Positions 53,742 to 62,642 of a stretch of DNA of 64,000 nt are shown here, piece by piece. The notes under the pieces were generated by a model. That model was given only the letters and a program-made list of their open reading frames with translations. It was not told the origin of the DNA and searched no databases. Source of the stretch: Nonomuraea soli (GTDB lineage: Bacteria > Actinomycetota > Actinomycetes > Streptosporangiales > Streptosporangiaceae); contig NZ_JACDUR010000004.1 of assembly GCF_013761175.1 (NCBI RefSeq), positions 1-64,000 on the forward strand, in the 5' to 3' direction. Position 1 is the stretch's first letter. Every line of letters begins with the position of its first letter. The position numbers and the translations under genes are program-made.

Positions 53742-54818
53742 TTGCTTCGCAACCGAGTCAGTAAGCTGGCCGTCACTGGAGTGACCGGCGCTCTGCTCAT
53801 GGCTGCCGCCGCCTGTGGCGGCGGCGGCACCACCGCCACCGAGAGCCCCGCCCCGGGCGGCGCCGCCTCCTCCGCCCCGGCCGAGCCCGCCAAGTCCGGC
53901 GCCAAGGTCGGCCTGGCCTACGACATCGGCGGCCGCGGCGACCAGTCGTTCAACGACGCCGCCGCCGCGGGCCTCGACAAGGCCGTCTCCGAGTTCGGCC
54001 TGGAGCCCAAGGAGCTCGAGGCCGCCAACGGCGAGACCGAGGCGCAGAAGGAAGAGCGTCTGCGCCTGCTCGCCTCGGGCGGCTTCAACCCGATCATCGC
54101 GGTGGGCTTCGCCTACTCCGGCCCGGTCGGCAAGGTCGCCAAGGAGTTCCCCGACGTCAAGTTCGCGATCGTCGACGACGCCGTCGAGGGCGCCAACATC
54201 TCCAACCTCCTCTTCGCCGAGGAGCAGGGCTCCTTCCTCGTCGGCGCGGCCGCCGCGCTGAAGTCGAAGTCCGGCAACATCGGCTTCGTCGGCGGCGTCG
54301 ACGTCCCGCTGATCCACAAGTTCCAGGCGGGCTTCGAGGCCGGCGCCAAGGCCGTCAAGGCCGACATCAAGATCCAGACCAAGTACCTCACCCAGCCGCC
54401 GGACTTCAGCGGCTTCGGTGACCCGGCCAAGGGCAAGACGGCCGCCGAGGGCATGATCGACGGTGGCGCCGACGTGGTCTACCAGGCCGCGGGCGGCTCC
54501 GGCGCCGGTGTGTTCGAGGCCGCCAAGGCCTCGAACACCCTGGCCATCGGCGTCGACTCCGACCAGGCCCTGACCGCCGACGCCGCGGTCAAGGACGTCA
54601 TCATCACCTCGATGCTGAAGAAGGTCGACGTCGCGGTCTACGACTTCCTCAAGTCGGTCGACGGCGGCACGGTCAAGGCCGGCCCGACGATCTACGACCT
54701 CAAGGCGGGCGGTGTCGACTACTCCGTCACCGGCGGCAAGGTCGACGACATCAAGTCGAAGCTCGACGAGTACAAGCAGCAGATCATCGACGGGAAGATC
54801 ACTGTTCCCCAGAAGTAG
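53742..54818 (+). CDS. BMP-family nucleoside-binding lipoprotein, copy 2
   Basis: 358 residues, lipid-anchored at Cys25 (MAAAACGGG). Nearly the same core as copy 1 (GLAYDIGGRGDQSFND, KYLTQPPDFSGF, YQAAGGSGAGVFEAAK, IGVDSDQALTA) but with a longer Ala/Pro linker and a different signal peptide. TTG start with GGGAG eight bases upstream. The 157-base gap before it has its own promoter-like TATCTT, so the copies may be expressed separately. Ends at a strong hairpin before the ABC genes. Confidence 0.92.
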   Translation: MLRNRVSKLAVTGVTGALLMAAAACGGGGTTATESPAPGGAASSAPAEPAKSGAKVGLAYDIGGRGDQSFNDAAAAGLDKAVSEFGLEPKELEAANGETEAQKEERLRLLASGGFNPIIAVGFAYSGPVGKVAKEFPDVKFAIVDDAVEGANISNLLFAEEQGSFLVGAAAALKSKSGNIGFVGGVDVPLIHKFQAGFEAGAKAVKADIKIQTKYLTQPPDFSGFGDPAKGKTAAEGMIDGGADVVYQAAGGSGAGVFEAAKASNTLAIGVDSDQALTADAAVKDVIITSMLKKVDVAVYDFLKSVDGGTVKAGPTIYDLKAGGVDYSVTGGKVDDIKSKLDEYKQQIIDGKITVPQK

Positions 54819-54837
54819 TCTGATCTGAGACTTTATG

Positions 54838-54866
54838 AGGGCCCGGTGCTCATCACACCGGGCCCT
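54838..54866 (+). terminator. AGGGCCCGGTG / CACCGGGCCCT hairpin between receptor and transporter genes
   Basis: An 11-bp perfect stem with a 7-base loop, followed by TT. It probably acts as an attenuator, giving many receptor transcripts and fewer transporter transcripts, as is usual for binding-protein systems. Confidence 0.8.
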
Positions 54867-54910
54867 TTGAGTTACCGTCAGTAATCAAACGAAAGATCCG
54901 GGGCCGTCCA

Positions 54911-56449
54911 GTGAGGGAGGCCGACATCAGCGCTCAGCCGCCTGCAGTCGAGCTCGTGGGAATCACCAAACGATTCCCCGGCGTCGTCGCCAACCGCGAC
55001 ATCCACCTCAGCGTGGAAAAGGGACAGATCCACGCCATCGTGGGTGAGAACGGAGCGGGCAAGTCCACGCTCATGAAGATCCTGTACGGCATGCAGAAGC
55101 CCGACGAGGGCACGATCGCCGTCAACGGGACCAAGGTGAGCTTCCACTCTCCCGCGGACGCGATCAACGTCGGCATCGGCATGGTCCACCAGCACTTCAT
55201 GCTCGCCGACAACCTCACCGTGCTCGAGAACGTGATCCTCGGCAGCGAGCCGCGCAAGGGCGGGGTCGGCATCGACTTCGGCGCCGCTCGCAAGAAGATC
55301 AAGGAGATCTCCGACTCCTACGGCCTGGGCATCGACCCCGACGTCCTGGTGGAGGACATCGGCGTCGGCACCCGCCAGCGCGTCGAGATCCTCAAGGTCC
55401 TCTACCGCGGCGCCAAGATCCTCATCCTCGACGAGCCCACGGCCGTGCTGGTCCCCCACGAGGTCGACGAGCTCTTCGAGAACCTCAAGGGCCTCGTGCG
55501 CGAGGGCCTGACCATCATCTTCATCTCCCACCACCTCGACGAGGTGCTCAAGGTCGCCGACGCCATCACGGTGATCAGGCGCGGCACCACGGTGGCCAGC
55601 GTCGACCCGGCGTCGGTGACCGCGCGCCAGCTGGCCGAGCTCATGGTCGGCAGCGAGCTGCCCAGCCCCGAGACCCGCGAGTCCACCGTCACCGACGTCG
55701 TGGCCGTGTCCGTGCGCGGCCTCACCGTGCTCTCGGCCGACGGCCGCCCCCTGATCGACAACATCAGCTTCGACGTGCGCAAGGGCGAGGTCCTGGGCAT
55801 CGCGGGCGTCGAGGGCAATGGTCAGGCCGAGCTGGTCGAGGCCATCATGGGCATGCGCGTCGCCGCCGGCACCATCACCCTCGGTGAGGCCGACATCTCC
55901 GCCTGGCCGACGCTCAGGCGCCGCGAGGCCGGGGTCGGCTTCATCCCCGAAGACCGTCACCGCCACGGCCTGCTGCTGGAGTCGCCGCTCTGGGAGAACC
56001 GCATCCTGGGCCACCAGACGCAGAAGCCCAACGTCAAGGGCCCGTGGATCGACCGCAAGGGCGCGCGCGCCGACACCCAGCGCATCGTCGAGGAGTACGA
56101 CGTGCGCACCCCCGGCATCGACGTCAAGGCGGCGGCCCTGTCGGGCGGCAACCAGCAGAAGCTGATCGTCGGCCGTGAGATGAGCGGCGACCCGGTCTTC
56201 CTCATCGCCTCCCACCCCACCCGCGGTGTCGACGTGGGCGCGCAGGCGGCCATCTGGGACCACCTGCGCCACGCCCGCGCGGCGGGCCTGGCCGTCCTGC
56301 TGATCTCCGCTGACCTGGACGAGCTGATCGGCCTGTCCGACACGCTCAAGGTGATCCTGCGCGGCCGCATGGTGGCCGACGTGGACCCGGCGAACGTCAC
56401 GCCGGAAGAGCTCGGCTCCGCCATGACCGGCGCCGGAGAGGCGACATGA
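54911..56449 (+). CDS. Nucleoside ABC transporter ATP-binding protein (two NBDs, YufO/NupO type)
   Basis: 512 residues, two fused nucleotide-binding domains. NBD1: Walker A GENGAGKST, Q-loop MVHQHF, C-loop VGTRQRVEI, Walker B ILILDEPTAVL. NBD2: degenerate Walker A (AGVEGNGQAELVEAI), C-loop LSGGNQQK, Walker B FLIASHPTRGVD without the catalytic Glu, so only one ATP site is likely fully active, as in sugar/nucleoside importers of this class. GTG start; weak ribosome binding site. Operon head for the two permeases. Confidence 0.94.
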   Translation: MREADISAQPPAVELVGITKRFPGVVANRDIHLSVEKGQIHAIVGENGAGKSTLMKILYGMQKPDEGTIAVNGTKVSFHSPADAINVGIGMVHQHFMLADNLTVLENVILGSEPRKGGVGIDFGAARKKIKEISDSYGLGIDPDVLVEDIGVGTRQRVEILKVLYRGAKILILDEPTAVLVPHEVDELFENLKGLVREGLTIIFISHHLDEVLKVADAITVIRRGTTVASVDPASVTARQLAELMVGSELPSPETRESTVTDVVAVSVRGLTVLSADGRPLIDNISFDVRKGEVLGIAGVEGNGQAELVEAIMGMRVAAGTITLGEADISAWPTLRRREAGVGFIPEDRHRHGLLLESPLWENRILGHQTQKPNVKGPWIDRKGARADTQRIVEEYDVRTPGIDVKAAALSGGNQQKLIVGREMSGDPVFLIASHPTRGVDVGAQAAIWDHLRHARAAGLAVLLISADLDELIGLSDTLKVILRGRMVADVDPANVTPEELGSAMTGAGEAT

Positions 56450-57600
56450 ACCAGACAAGTCCTGCGACGAAGGACAGCTTCCTCAACCGGCTGCTCGGCC
56501 GCATCCCGCTGAGCGGATGGCTGGCCCTGGCCGCGCCCGTCGTGGCCATCCTGTTCGCGGGCATCGTCACCGCGATCGTGCTGGCCGTCACCGGCAACCC
56601 CCCGCTCGAGACGATCGGCATCATGGTGGAGTACGGCACGCAGCCGCGCACCATGGTGCTGACGCTGAACCTGGCCACGCTCTACTACATCGCGGCCCTG
56701 GCGGTGGCACTCGGCTTCCGCATGAACCTCTTCAACATCGGCGTCGACGGCCAGTACCGCCTGGCCGCGATCATGGCGGCGGCGCTGGGCGGTTCCGGGC
56801 TCAACCTGCCGGGCTGGCTGATGATCATCCTGATCATCGTCACCGCCGCGGTCACCGGAGCGGTGTGGGCGGCCATCGCCGGTCTGCTCAAGGCCTACCG
56901 GGGTGTCAGCGAGGTCGTCTCCACGATCATGCTGAACTACATCGGCACCAGCGTCGTGGCCTATCTGCTGGTCAACGTCTTCGGCGTGGCGGTCGCGGGC
57001 AGCAACAACATCGGCACCGCTCCCATCCCCGAGGACGCGCGGGTGCCGGGCGTGGCGTTCATCCCGGGCACCGAGGCCAAGGTGTTCGGCCTGATCTTCC
57101 TGGCCATCGCCCTGGGCATCGGCTTCCACGTGCTGCTCAACAAGACCCGCTTCGGCTTCGACCTGCGCACCACCGGTCTCAACCAGGAGGCGGCGGTCGC
57201 CAGCGGCGTCAACGTCAAGCGCATGGTCGTCACCGCCATGGTCCTGTCGGGCGGCGTCGCCGGCCTGATCGGCATGCCCCAGCTGCTGGGCGCCTCCTAC
57301 AGCTACAGCCTCGACTTCCCGTCGGGCATCGGCTTCACCGGCATCGCGATCGCGCTGCTGGGCCGCAACAACCCCATCGGCATCGCGTTCGGCGCGATCC
57401 TGTGGGGCTTCCTCGACAGCTCCTCCAACATCCTCAACCTGCACGACATCTCACCCGAGATCGTCCAGATCATGCAGGGCATCATCGTGTTGTCCGTGGT
57501 CGTCGCCTACGAGCTGGCGCACCGCTACCGGATCTCGGCCGAGCAGCGCCGCGTCAGCCGCGAACTGGCCGCTCCCGTCAAGGAAGGGGCCTCGGCATGA
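56446..57600 (+). CDS. Nucleoside ABC transporter permease 1 (NupP-like)
   Basis: 384 residues, BPD_transp_2 family with about ten hydrophobic segments. GFRMNLFNIGVDGQYRLAAIMAA and GFDLRTTGLNQEAAVASGVNVKRM are the conserved permease loops. ATG overlaps the ATPase stop by four bases. Confidence 0.93.
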   Translation: MNQTSPATKDSFLNRLLGRIPLSGWLALAAPVVAILFAGIVTAIVLAVTGNPPLETIGIMVEYGTQPRTMVLTLNLATLYYIAALAVALGFRMNLFNIGVDGQYRLAAIMAAALGGSGLNLPGWLMIILIIVTAAVTGAVWAAIAGLLKAYRGVSEVVSTIMLNYIGTSVVAYLLVNVFGVAVAGSNNIGTAPIPEDARVPGVAFIPGTEAKVFGLIFLAIALGIGFHVLLNKTRFGFDLRTTGLNQEAAVASGVNVKRMVVTAMVLSGGVAGLIGMPQLLGASYSYSLDFPSGIGFTGIAIALLGRNNPIGIAFGAILWGFLDSSSNILNLHDISPEIVQIMQGIIVLSVVVAYELAHRYRISAEQRRVSRELAAPVKEGASA

Positions 57601-58862
57601 GCGTCACGACGGCGGCTCCCGCCGCACCGGTCAGGGCTCCGCGCAAGTTCAAGCTGACCTGGCGGACGCTGCTGCTCGGGCTGCTTGGCCTGCTCGTGCT
57701 GCTGTCGGTCACCCGTGTGGTCTCCGGCGCCAACGACATCACCTCGGCGGGCACCATGTCGGCCGCGCTCGCGGCGGCCGTGCCGATCGGCCTGGCCGGT
57801 CTGGGCGGTCTGTGGTCGGAGCGGGCCGGTGTGGTCAACATCGGTCTCGAAGGCATGATGATCTTCGGCACCTGGTTCGGCGCGTGGGGCGCGATCATCT
57901 CGGGCAACCCGTGGGTCGGCGTGATCATGGGCGCGCTGGGCGGCGCGATCGGCGCGGTCCTGCACGCGATCGCGACGGTCACCTTCGGCGTCGACCACGT
58001 CGTCTCCGGTGTGGCCATCAACATCCTCGGCCTGGGCGTGGCCAAGTACCTCGCCGCCGCGGTCTTCGCCGACATGAAGGGCGGAGGCGACACCCAGTCG
58101 CCGCGCGTGCCGTCCATGGGCACCTTCAGCGTGCCGGGCATCGGCGACCCGCTGAAGTCGCTGGAGCAGACGCACATCTTCTTCCTGTCGGACCTGGCGG
58201 GCGTGCTGCGCGGCCTGACGCAGAACGTCTCCTACTTCACGATCCTGGCGATCCTGCTGGTGCCGCTGACCTTCTGGATCCTCTGGAAGACCGCGTTCGG
58301 GCTGCGCCTGCGCTCCTGCGGCGAGCGGCCGGTCGCCGCCGAGTCGCTGGGCGTCAACGTCTACTTCTACAAGTACGTGGCCGTCATCGTCTCCGGCGTC
58401 ATGGCCGGGCTGGGCGGCGCGTTCCTGTCGCTGATCGCCGCGGGCATCTACCGCGAGGGTCAGACGGGAGGCCGCGGCTTCATCGGTCTGGCCACGGTCA
58501 TCTTCGGCAACTACCGGCCTGGCGGGCTGGCGGGCGGCGCGCTGCTGTTCGGCTACACCGACTCGCTCCAGCTTCGCCAGGGCGGCACCTCGGTGCACGC
58601 CCTGCTGTTCACCATGGCGCTGCTGCTCGCGGGTGCGGCGGTCTTCCTGCTGGTGCGCCAGCAGCGCACCGTCGCCGCCGTGGTGACCGGGGTCATCGCG
58701 ATCCTGGTCTTCTGGGTCTACGCGATCACCGACACGGTGCCCGAGCAGTTCACCACCGCCGCGCCGTACGTGGTGACCCTCCTGGTGCTGGCCTTCGCCT
58801 CGCAGCGGCTGCGCATGCCCGCCGCCGACGGCGTGCCGTACCGGCGCGGGCAGGGCCACTGA
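57597..58862 (+). CDS. Nucleoside ABC transporter permease 2 (NupQ-like)
   Basis: 421 residues, BPD_transp_2 family. SERAGVVNIGLEGMMIFGTWFGAW and LRLRSCGERPVAAESLGVNVYFYKY are the conserved loops; it has extra C-terminal helices compared with the usual ~310-320 residues (AAVVTGVIAILVFWVYAIT...VTLLVLAFASQRLRMP). ATGA overlap with permease 1 and TGATG overlap with cdd. Confidence 0.93.
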   Translation: MSVTTAAPAAPVRAPRKFKLTWRTLLLGLLGLLVLLSVTRVVSGANDITSAGTMSAALAAAVPIGLAGLGGLWSERAGVVNIGLEGMMIFGTWFGAWGAIISGNPWVGVIMGALGGAIGAVLHAIATVTFGVDHVVSGVAINILGLGVAKYLAAAVFADMKGGGDTQSPRVPSMGTFSVPGIGDPLKSLEQTHIFFLSDLAGVLRGLTQNVSYFTILAILLVPLTFWILWKTAFGLRLRSCGERPVAAESLGVNVYFYKYVAVIVSGVMAGLGGAFLSLIAAGIYREGQTGGRGFIGLATVIFGNYRPGGLAGGALLFGYTDSLQLRQGGTSVHALLFTMALLLAGAAVFLLVRQQRTVAAVVTGVIAILVFWVYAITDTVPEQFTTAAPYVVTLLVLAFASQRLRMPAADGVPYRRGQGH

Positions 58863-59254
58863 TGGTCGATTGGGCGGTCCTGCGCACGGCCGCGCGGAAG
58901 GCCATGGAGCGGGCGTACGCGCCCTACTCCGGCTTCCCGGTGGGCGCGGCCGCCCTGGTCGACGACGGGCGCGTGATCTCCGGCTGCAACGTGGAGAACG
59001 CCTCCTACGGCCTGGGCCTGTGCGCGGAGTGCGGACTGGTCTCGGCGCTGCACGCGACCGGCGGCGGACGGCTGGTCGCGTTCACGTGCTGCGACGGCGA
59101 GGGCAACCTGCTCATGCCGTGCGGGCGCTGCCGCCAGCTGCTGTACGAATTCGGGGGCGACGACCTGCTGGTCGAGACCCCCGACGGGCCGCAACGCATG
59201 GCGCAGGTGCTGCCCTACGCGTTCGGCCCCGACAATCTCTCGCGGGGAGCGTGA
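58862..59254 (+). CDS. cdd: Cytidine deaminase
   Basis: 130 residues. Zinc site: Cys-Ala-Glu in GLGLCAECGLVSAL (Glu is the proton shuttle) and PCGRCRQ. PYSGFPVGAAAL and GCNVENASYG bind the nucleoside. Deaminates cytidine/deoxycytidine to uridines entering from the upstream transporter. An extra Cys in CAEC is unusual but not at a metal position. Translationally coupled to permease 2 (TGATG). Confidence 0.95.
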   Translation: MVDWAVLRTAARKAMERAYAPYSGFPVGAAALVDDGRVISGCNVENASYGLGLCAECGLVSALHATGGGRLVAFTCCDGEGNLLMPCGRCRQLLYEFGGDDLLVETPDGPQRMAQVLPYAFGPDNLSRGA

Positions 59255-59255
59255 C

Positions 59256-60527
59256 ATGGACGTCATCGAGGTCATCAGGACCAAACGTGACAAGGGCGAG
59301 CTGAGCACGGGCCACATCGACTGGGTGATCGACGCCTACACGCGTGGCGAGGTCGCCGACGAGCAGATGTCGGCCCTGGCCATGGCGATCCTGCTGAACG
59401 GCATGAACCGCAGGGAGATCGCCGACTGGACCGCGGCCATGATCCGCTCGGGCGAGCGCATGGACTGGTCGATGCTCGACCGGCCGACCGCCGACAAGCA
59501 CTCCACGGGCGGCGTCGGCGACAAGATCACTCTGCCGCTGGCCCCGCTGGTGGCCGCCTGCGGCGCCTACGTGCCGCAGCTGTCGGGCCGCGGGCTCGGC
59601 CACACCGGCGGCACGCTCGACAAGCTGGAGTCCATCCCCGGCTGGCGGGCGTCGTTGTCGAACGACGAGATGCTCGGCGTCATCCGCTCGGCGGGCGCCG
59701 TCGTCTGCGCGGCCGGCACCGGCCTGGCCCCGGCCGACAAGAAGCTCTACGCGCTGCGCGACGTCACCGGCACGGTCGAGTCGATCCCGCTGATCGCCTC
59801 GTCGATCATGTCGAAGAAGATCGCCGAGGGCACCGGCGCGCTCGTCCTCGACGTCAAGGTCGGCTCCGGCGCGTTCATGAAGGACGTCGCCAACGCCCGC
59901 GAGCTCGCCGCCACCATGGTCGCCCTGGGCAAGGACGCGGGGGTCAGCACCGTCGCCCTGCTGACCGCCATGGACCGGCCGCTGGGCCTGGCCGTCGGCA
60001 ACGCCCTGGAGGTCCAGGAATCGATCGAGGTCCTGGCCGGCGGCGGCCCCGCCGACGTCGTCGAGCTGACGGTACGGCTCGCGCGCGAGATGCTGCGGCT
60101 GGCCGGGGTCAACGGCAAGGACCCCGAGGAGGCGCTGAAGGACGGCTCGGCGATGGACGCCTGGCGCCGGATGATCTCCGCTCAGGGCGGCGACCCCGAC
60201 GCCCTGCTGCCCACCGCGCCCGAGAGCACGGTCGTGGTCGCGCCCGCCTCCGGCGTGGTCACCCGCATGGACGCCTACGCCGTGGGCCTGGCCGCCTGGC
60301 GGCTGGGCGCCGGGCGGGCGCGCAAGGAGGACCCCGTCTCCTTCGGCGCGGGCATCATGCTCCACGCCAGGCCCGGCGACATCGTGCGGGCGGGCCAGCC
60401 GCTGATGACCCTGTACGCCGACGAGACCTCGCGCTTCGAGCGCGGACTCGAGGCGCTGGAGGGCGGTTTCGAGGTCGGTCCCGCCTCCGTCGAACAGTTG
60501 CCGCTGATCATCGACCGGATCGAATAG
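59256..60527 (+). CDS. deoA: Thymidine (pyrimidine-nucleoside) phosphorylase
   Basis: 423 residues. KHSTGGVGDKITLPLAPLVAACG binds phosphate, SGRGLGHTGGTLDKLE and YALRDVTGTVESIPLI form the substrate site. Splits thymidine/deoxyuridine into base and deoxyribose-1-phosphate. ATG two bases after cdd stops; last gene of the nucleoside uptake and salvage operon. Confidence 0.95.
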   Translation: MDVIEVIRTKRDKGELSTGHIDWVIDAYTRGEVADEQMSALAMAILLNGMNRREIADWTAAMIRSGERMDWSMLDRPTADKHSTGGVGDKITLPLAPLVAACGAYVPQLSGRGLGHTGGTLDKLESIPGWRASLSNDEMLGVIRSAGAVVCAAGTGLAPADKKLYALRDVTGTVESIPLIASSIMSKKIAEGTGALVLDVKVGSGAFMKDVANARELAATMVALGKDAGVSTVALLTAMDRPLGLAVGNALEVQESIEVLAGGGPADVVELTVRLAREMLRLAGVNGKDPEEALKDGSAMDAWRRMISAQGGDPDALLPTAPESTVVVAPASGVVTRMDAYAVGLAAWRLGAGRARKEDPVSFGAGIMLHARPGDIVRAGQPLMTLYADETSRFERGLEALEGGFEVGPASVEQLPLIIDRIE

Positions 60528-60539
60528 CAGAACCGAGCC

Positions 60540-60568
60540 TTGCTCGGGAGCCTTCTCTTTGGCAGGGT
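60540..60568 (+). promoter_or_regulatory. Promoter of the PucR gene (TTGCTC-17-CAGGGT)
   Basis: TTGCTC at 60540-60545 and CAGGGT at 60563-60568 are 17 bases apart, the optimal spacing, and the -10 ends six bases before the ATG, implying a leaderless transcript. Confidence 0.55.
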
Positions 60569-60574
60569 TCGGGC

Positions 60575-61813
60575 ATGGCCGAGCCGCTCACCCTGGCCGG
60601 GTGCCCCGTGCACGAGCTGCTGGAACGCCAGACGCGCAGGCTGGCGCGGCAGCTCGTGCAGGCGTTCGCCGACGAGATCCCCATCTACCGGCGGCTGCCG
60701 AAAGAGGAGCTCGACGGCGAGATCCTGGCCATCGTGGAATACAACCTGCGCACCATCGGCCGCATGTTCCGCGACCGCCGCTCGCCCACCCGCGCCGAGC
60801 TGGCGCCGCTGCGCGCCTCCGCCGCCCGCCGCGCGCAGGAGGGCGTGCCGCTGGAGGCGCTGCTGGCCGCCTACCACCTGGGCGCGCGGGTCATCTGGGA
60901 GCACCTGTTCGCCGGGGCCAAACCCGACGACTTCGCCGACGTGCTGGCCGCCAACCGGCTCGTCCTCGTCTACACCGAGGCCGTCACCGCGGCCGTGTGC
61001 ACCGCCTACGTCGAAGAGCGCGAGGGCATGCTCAGCCAGGAGCAGCACGCCATGCACGCCACCGTCTCGGCGCTGCTGGCGGGCGACCAGGAGGCGCTGG
61101 CCGGCGTCCGCCTCGCGGCCCGCTACCTGGTGCTGGCCGTGGCGATCGGGCCGCACCCCGACGAACGTGCCTCCGAGCCCGGCGCGGTCATCGCCGGACG
61201 CCGCAAGCTGCACCGCATCAGGAACCTGATCCAGCGCCACTCCGACGAGCAGGTGCTCTCCGTGCTCGACGGCACCGGCGGTCACGTGCTGATCCCGCTG
61301 CAGGGGGAGGAGCCCGAGCTCGCCGAGCTGGTCGAGGCGGTGAACACCGCGGCGAGCGCGCCCGTGTGGATGGCCGCCGAGGTGGCCGCCCCCGACGGGG
61401 TGCCAGGGGCGGCGCACCTGGCCAGGGAGGTGCTGGAGGTGGTGCAGGCCTTCCGGCGGCCTCCCGGGTGTTACCGGCTGGCTGACGTGTTGCTGGAGTA
61501 CCAGCTGACCCGGCCGAGCGAGGCGACCGCGGGACTGGCGGGACTGCTGGATCCGCTGCTCGACCACCCGGACCTGCTGCGGACGCTCAAGGTCTACCTC
61601 GACTCGGGCCTCGATCGGCGCAGGACCGCCGAGCTGCTGCACGTGCACCCGAACACCGTCGACTACCGGCTGCGCAGGACCGTGCAGCTGACCGGGCTGG
61701 ACCCGGTGGATCCGGGCCATCTGCAACGCATCGGAGCGGCGATGGCGGCCCGGCGCCTGGCCGGACCGCCTGCCGTACTGAGTGTCAGTGAGCCGCGGAG
61801 ACGGAGGCTATGA
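60575..61813 (+). CDS. PucR-family transcriptional regulator
   Basis: 412 residues. N-terminal RsbRD-like helical sensor (LVQAFADEIPIYRRLPKEELDGEILAIVEYNLRTIGRMF), a GGDEF-like middle (CdaR type) and the C-terminal PucR helix-turn-helix (LLRTLKVYLDSGLDRRRTAELLHVHPNTVDYRLRRTVQLTGLDP). Members control purine or other nitrogen-source use; its place right after the nucleoside operon suggests a link, though it has its own promoter. The 3' end overlaps the SGNH gene by 29 bases. Confidence 0.88.
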   Translation: MAEPLTLAGCPVHELLERQTRRLARQLVQAFADEIPIYRRLPKEELDGEILAIVEYNLRTIGRMFRDRRSPTRAELAPLRASAARRAQEGVPLEALLAAYHLGARVIWEHLFAGAKPDDFADVLAANRLVLVYTEAVTAAVCTAYVEEREGMLSQEQHAMHATVSALLAGDQEALAGVRLAARYLVLAVAIGPHPDERASEPGAVIAGRRKLHRIRNLIQRHSDEQVLSVLDGTGGHVLIPLQGEEPELAELVEAVNTAASAPVWMAAEVAAPDGVPGAAHLAREVLEVVQAFRRPPGCYRLADVLLEYQLTRPSEATAGLAGLLDPLLDHPDLLRTLKVYLDSGLDRRRTAELLHVHPNTVDYRLRRTVQLTGLDPVDPGHLQRIGAAMAARRLAGPPAVLSVSEPRRRRL

Positions 61814-62642
61814 CGGCGGTGGCGAAGCCGCGCATGCCGTTGGCGTTGGGGTGGAAGGGCGTGGCCGGGTTGGCCGGGACGTAGGGCTCGATCCAGCGGG
61901 TGTTCGGCCCGGTGCACGGGTCGTGGCCCACGCTGGGCGACTGCAGGTCGATGAAGCCGACTCCGGCCGCGGCCGCCTGCTCGGCGAGCATCTGGTTGAA
62001 GTACACGAGGGTCGAGCGGATGTAGTTGGCGTCACGGCGCAGGATCGGCACCGTCGGGTAGCAGCCGTTCTCGCGGGCGTAGGTGGCGTAGCCGACGACG
62101 AAGATCCTCGCCTGCGGGGCACGGGCCCGGATGTCGGCGGCGAGCTGCACCAGCACCGGACGCAGGTTGTCGGTCTTGACCCGCCACTCGTCCTGCCCGC
62201 CCGACTGGTAGTCGTCGTAGCAGTAGTCGCCGACCGGCGGCGGCAGCAGGTTCAGGCAGTCCTCGATGAAGCCGGTCAGGCCGACGTCGTTGGCGCCGAT
62301 CTGCACGGTGACCAGGGTGGTGTCGGCGCTGAGCGCGTCGAGCTGCGGCGGCATGGAGCCGAGGTCGGTGTTCTGCGACTGGTACATGTCGCGGGTGTCG
62401 GCGCCCGAGCACGTCACGTCGCGGAAGGTCGAGGCCCCGATGGCGGCGGCCGTCAGGTGGGCGTAGTTGCGGTCGGAGCGGAAGCAGCCGAGCTGCGGCA
62501 GGACCTGGTTGGGGATGAGGGGGCCGGAGGCGGCCGAGTCGCCGAGGGCGACGTAGACCTCACCGGCCGCGGCCTGCGCGGGGATGGTGAGTCCGACGAG
62601 AACGAGGACGGCGGCGAACAGGGTACGGACGGTACGGATCAC
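61785..62642 (-). CDS. Secreted SGNH/GDSL hydrolase
   Basis: 285 residues. Signal peptide (IRTVRTLFAAVLVLVGLTIPAQAAA), GDS block YVALGDSAASG (Ser36), Gly in CSGADTRDM, Asn in TVQIGANDVGLT and the His in TPFHPNANGMRG. Six cysteines suggest disulfides, as in the Streptomyces extracellular lipase family. Acts on esters outside the cell. GTG 62642 with AAAGGAG six bases upstream; overlaps the upstream stop as GTGA. Confidence 0.92.
   Translation of the reverse strand: MIRTVRTLFAAVLVLVGLTIPAQAAAGEVYVALGDSAASGPLIPNQVLPQLGCFRSDRNYAHLTAAAIGASTFRDVTCSGADTRDMYQSQNTDLGSMPPQLDALSADTTLVTVQIGANDVGLTGFIEDCLNLLPPPVGDYCYDDYQSGGQDEWRVKTDNLRPVLVQLAADIRARAPQARIFVVGYATYARENGCYPTVPILRRDANYIRSTLVYFNQMLAEQAAAAGVGFIDLQSPSVGHDPCTGPNTRWIEPYVPANPATPFHPNANGMRGFATAVIASVSAAH

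Noticed and set aside
54911..56449. Non-canonical C-loop VGTRQ and Walker B without Glu in the ABC ATPase
   Set aside because: Such asymmetry is usual in this nucleoside/sugar ATPase class, so not a sign of decay.
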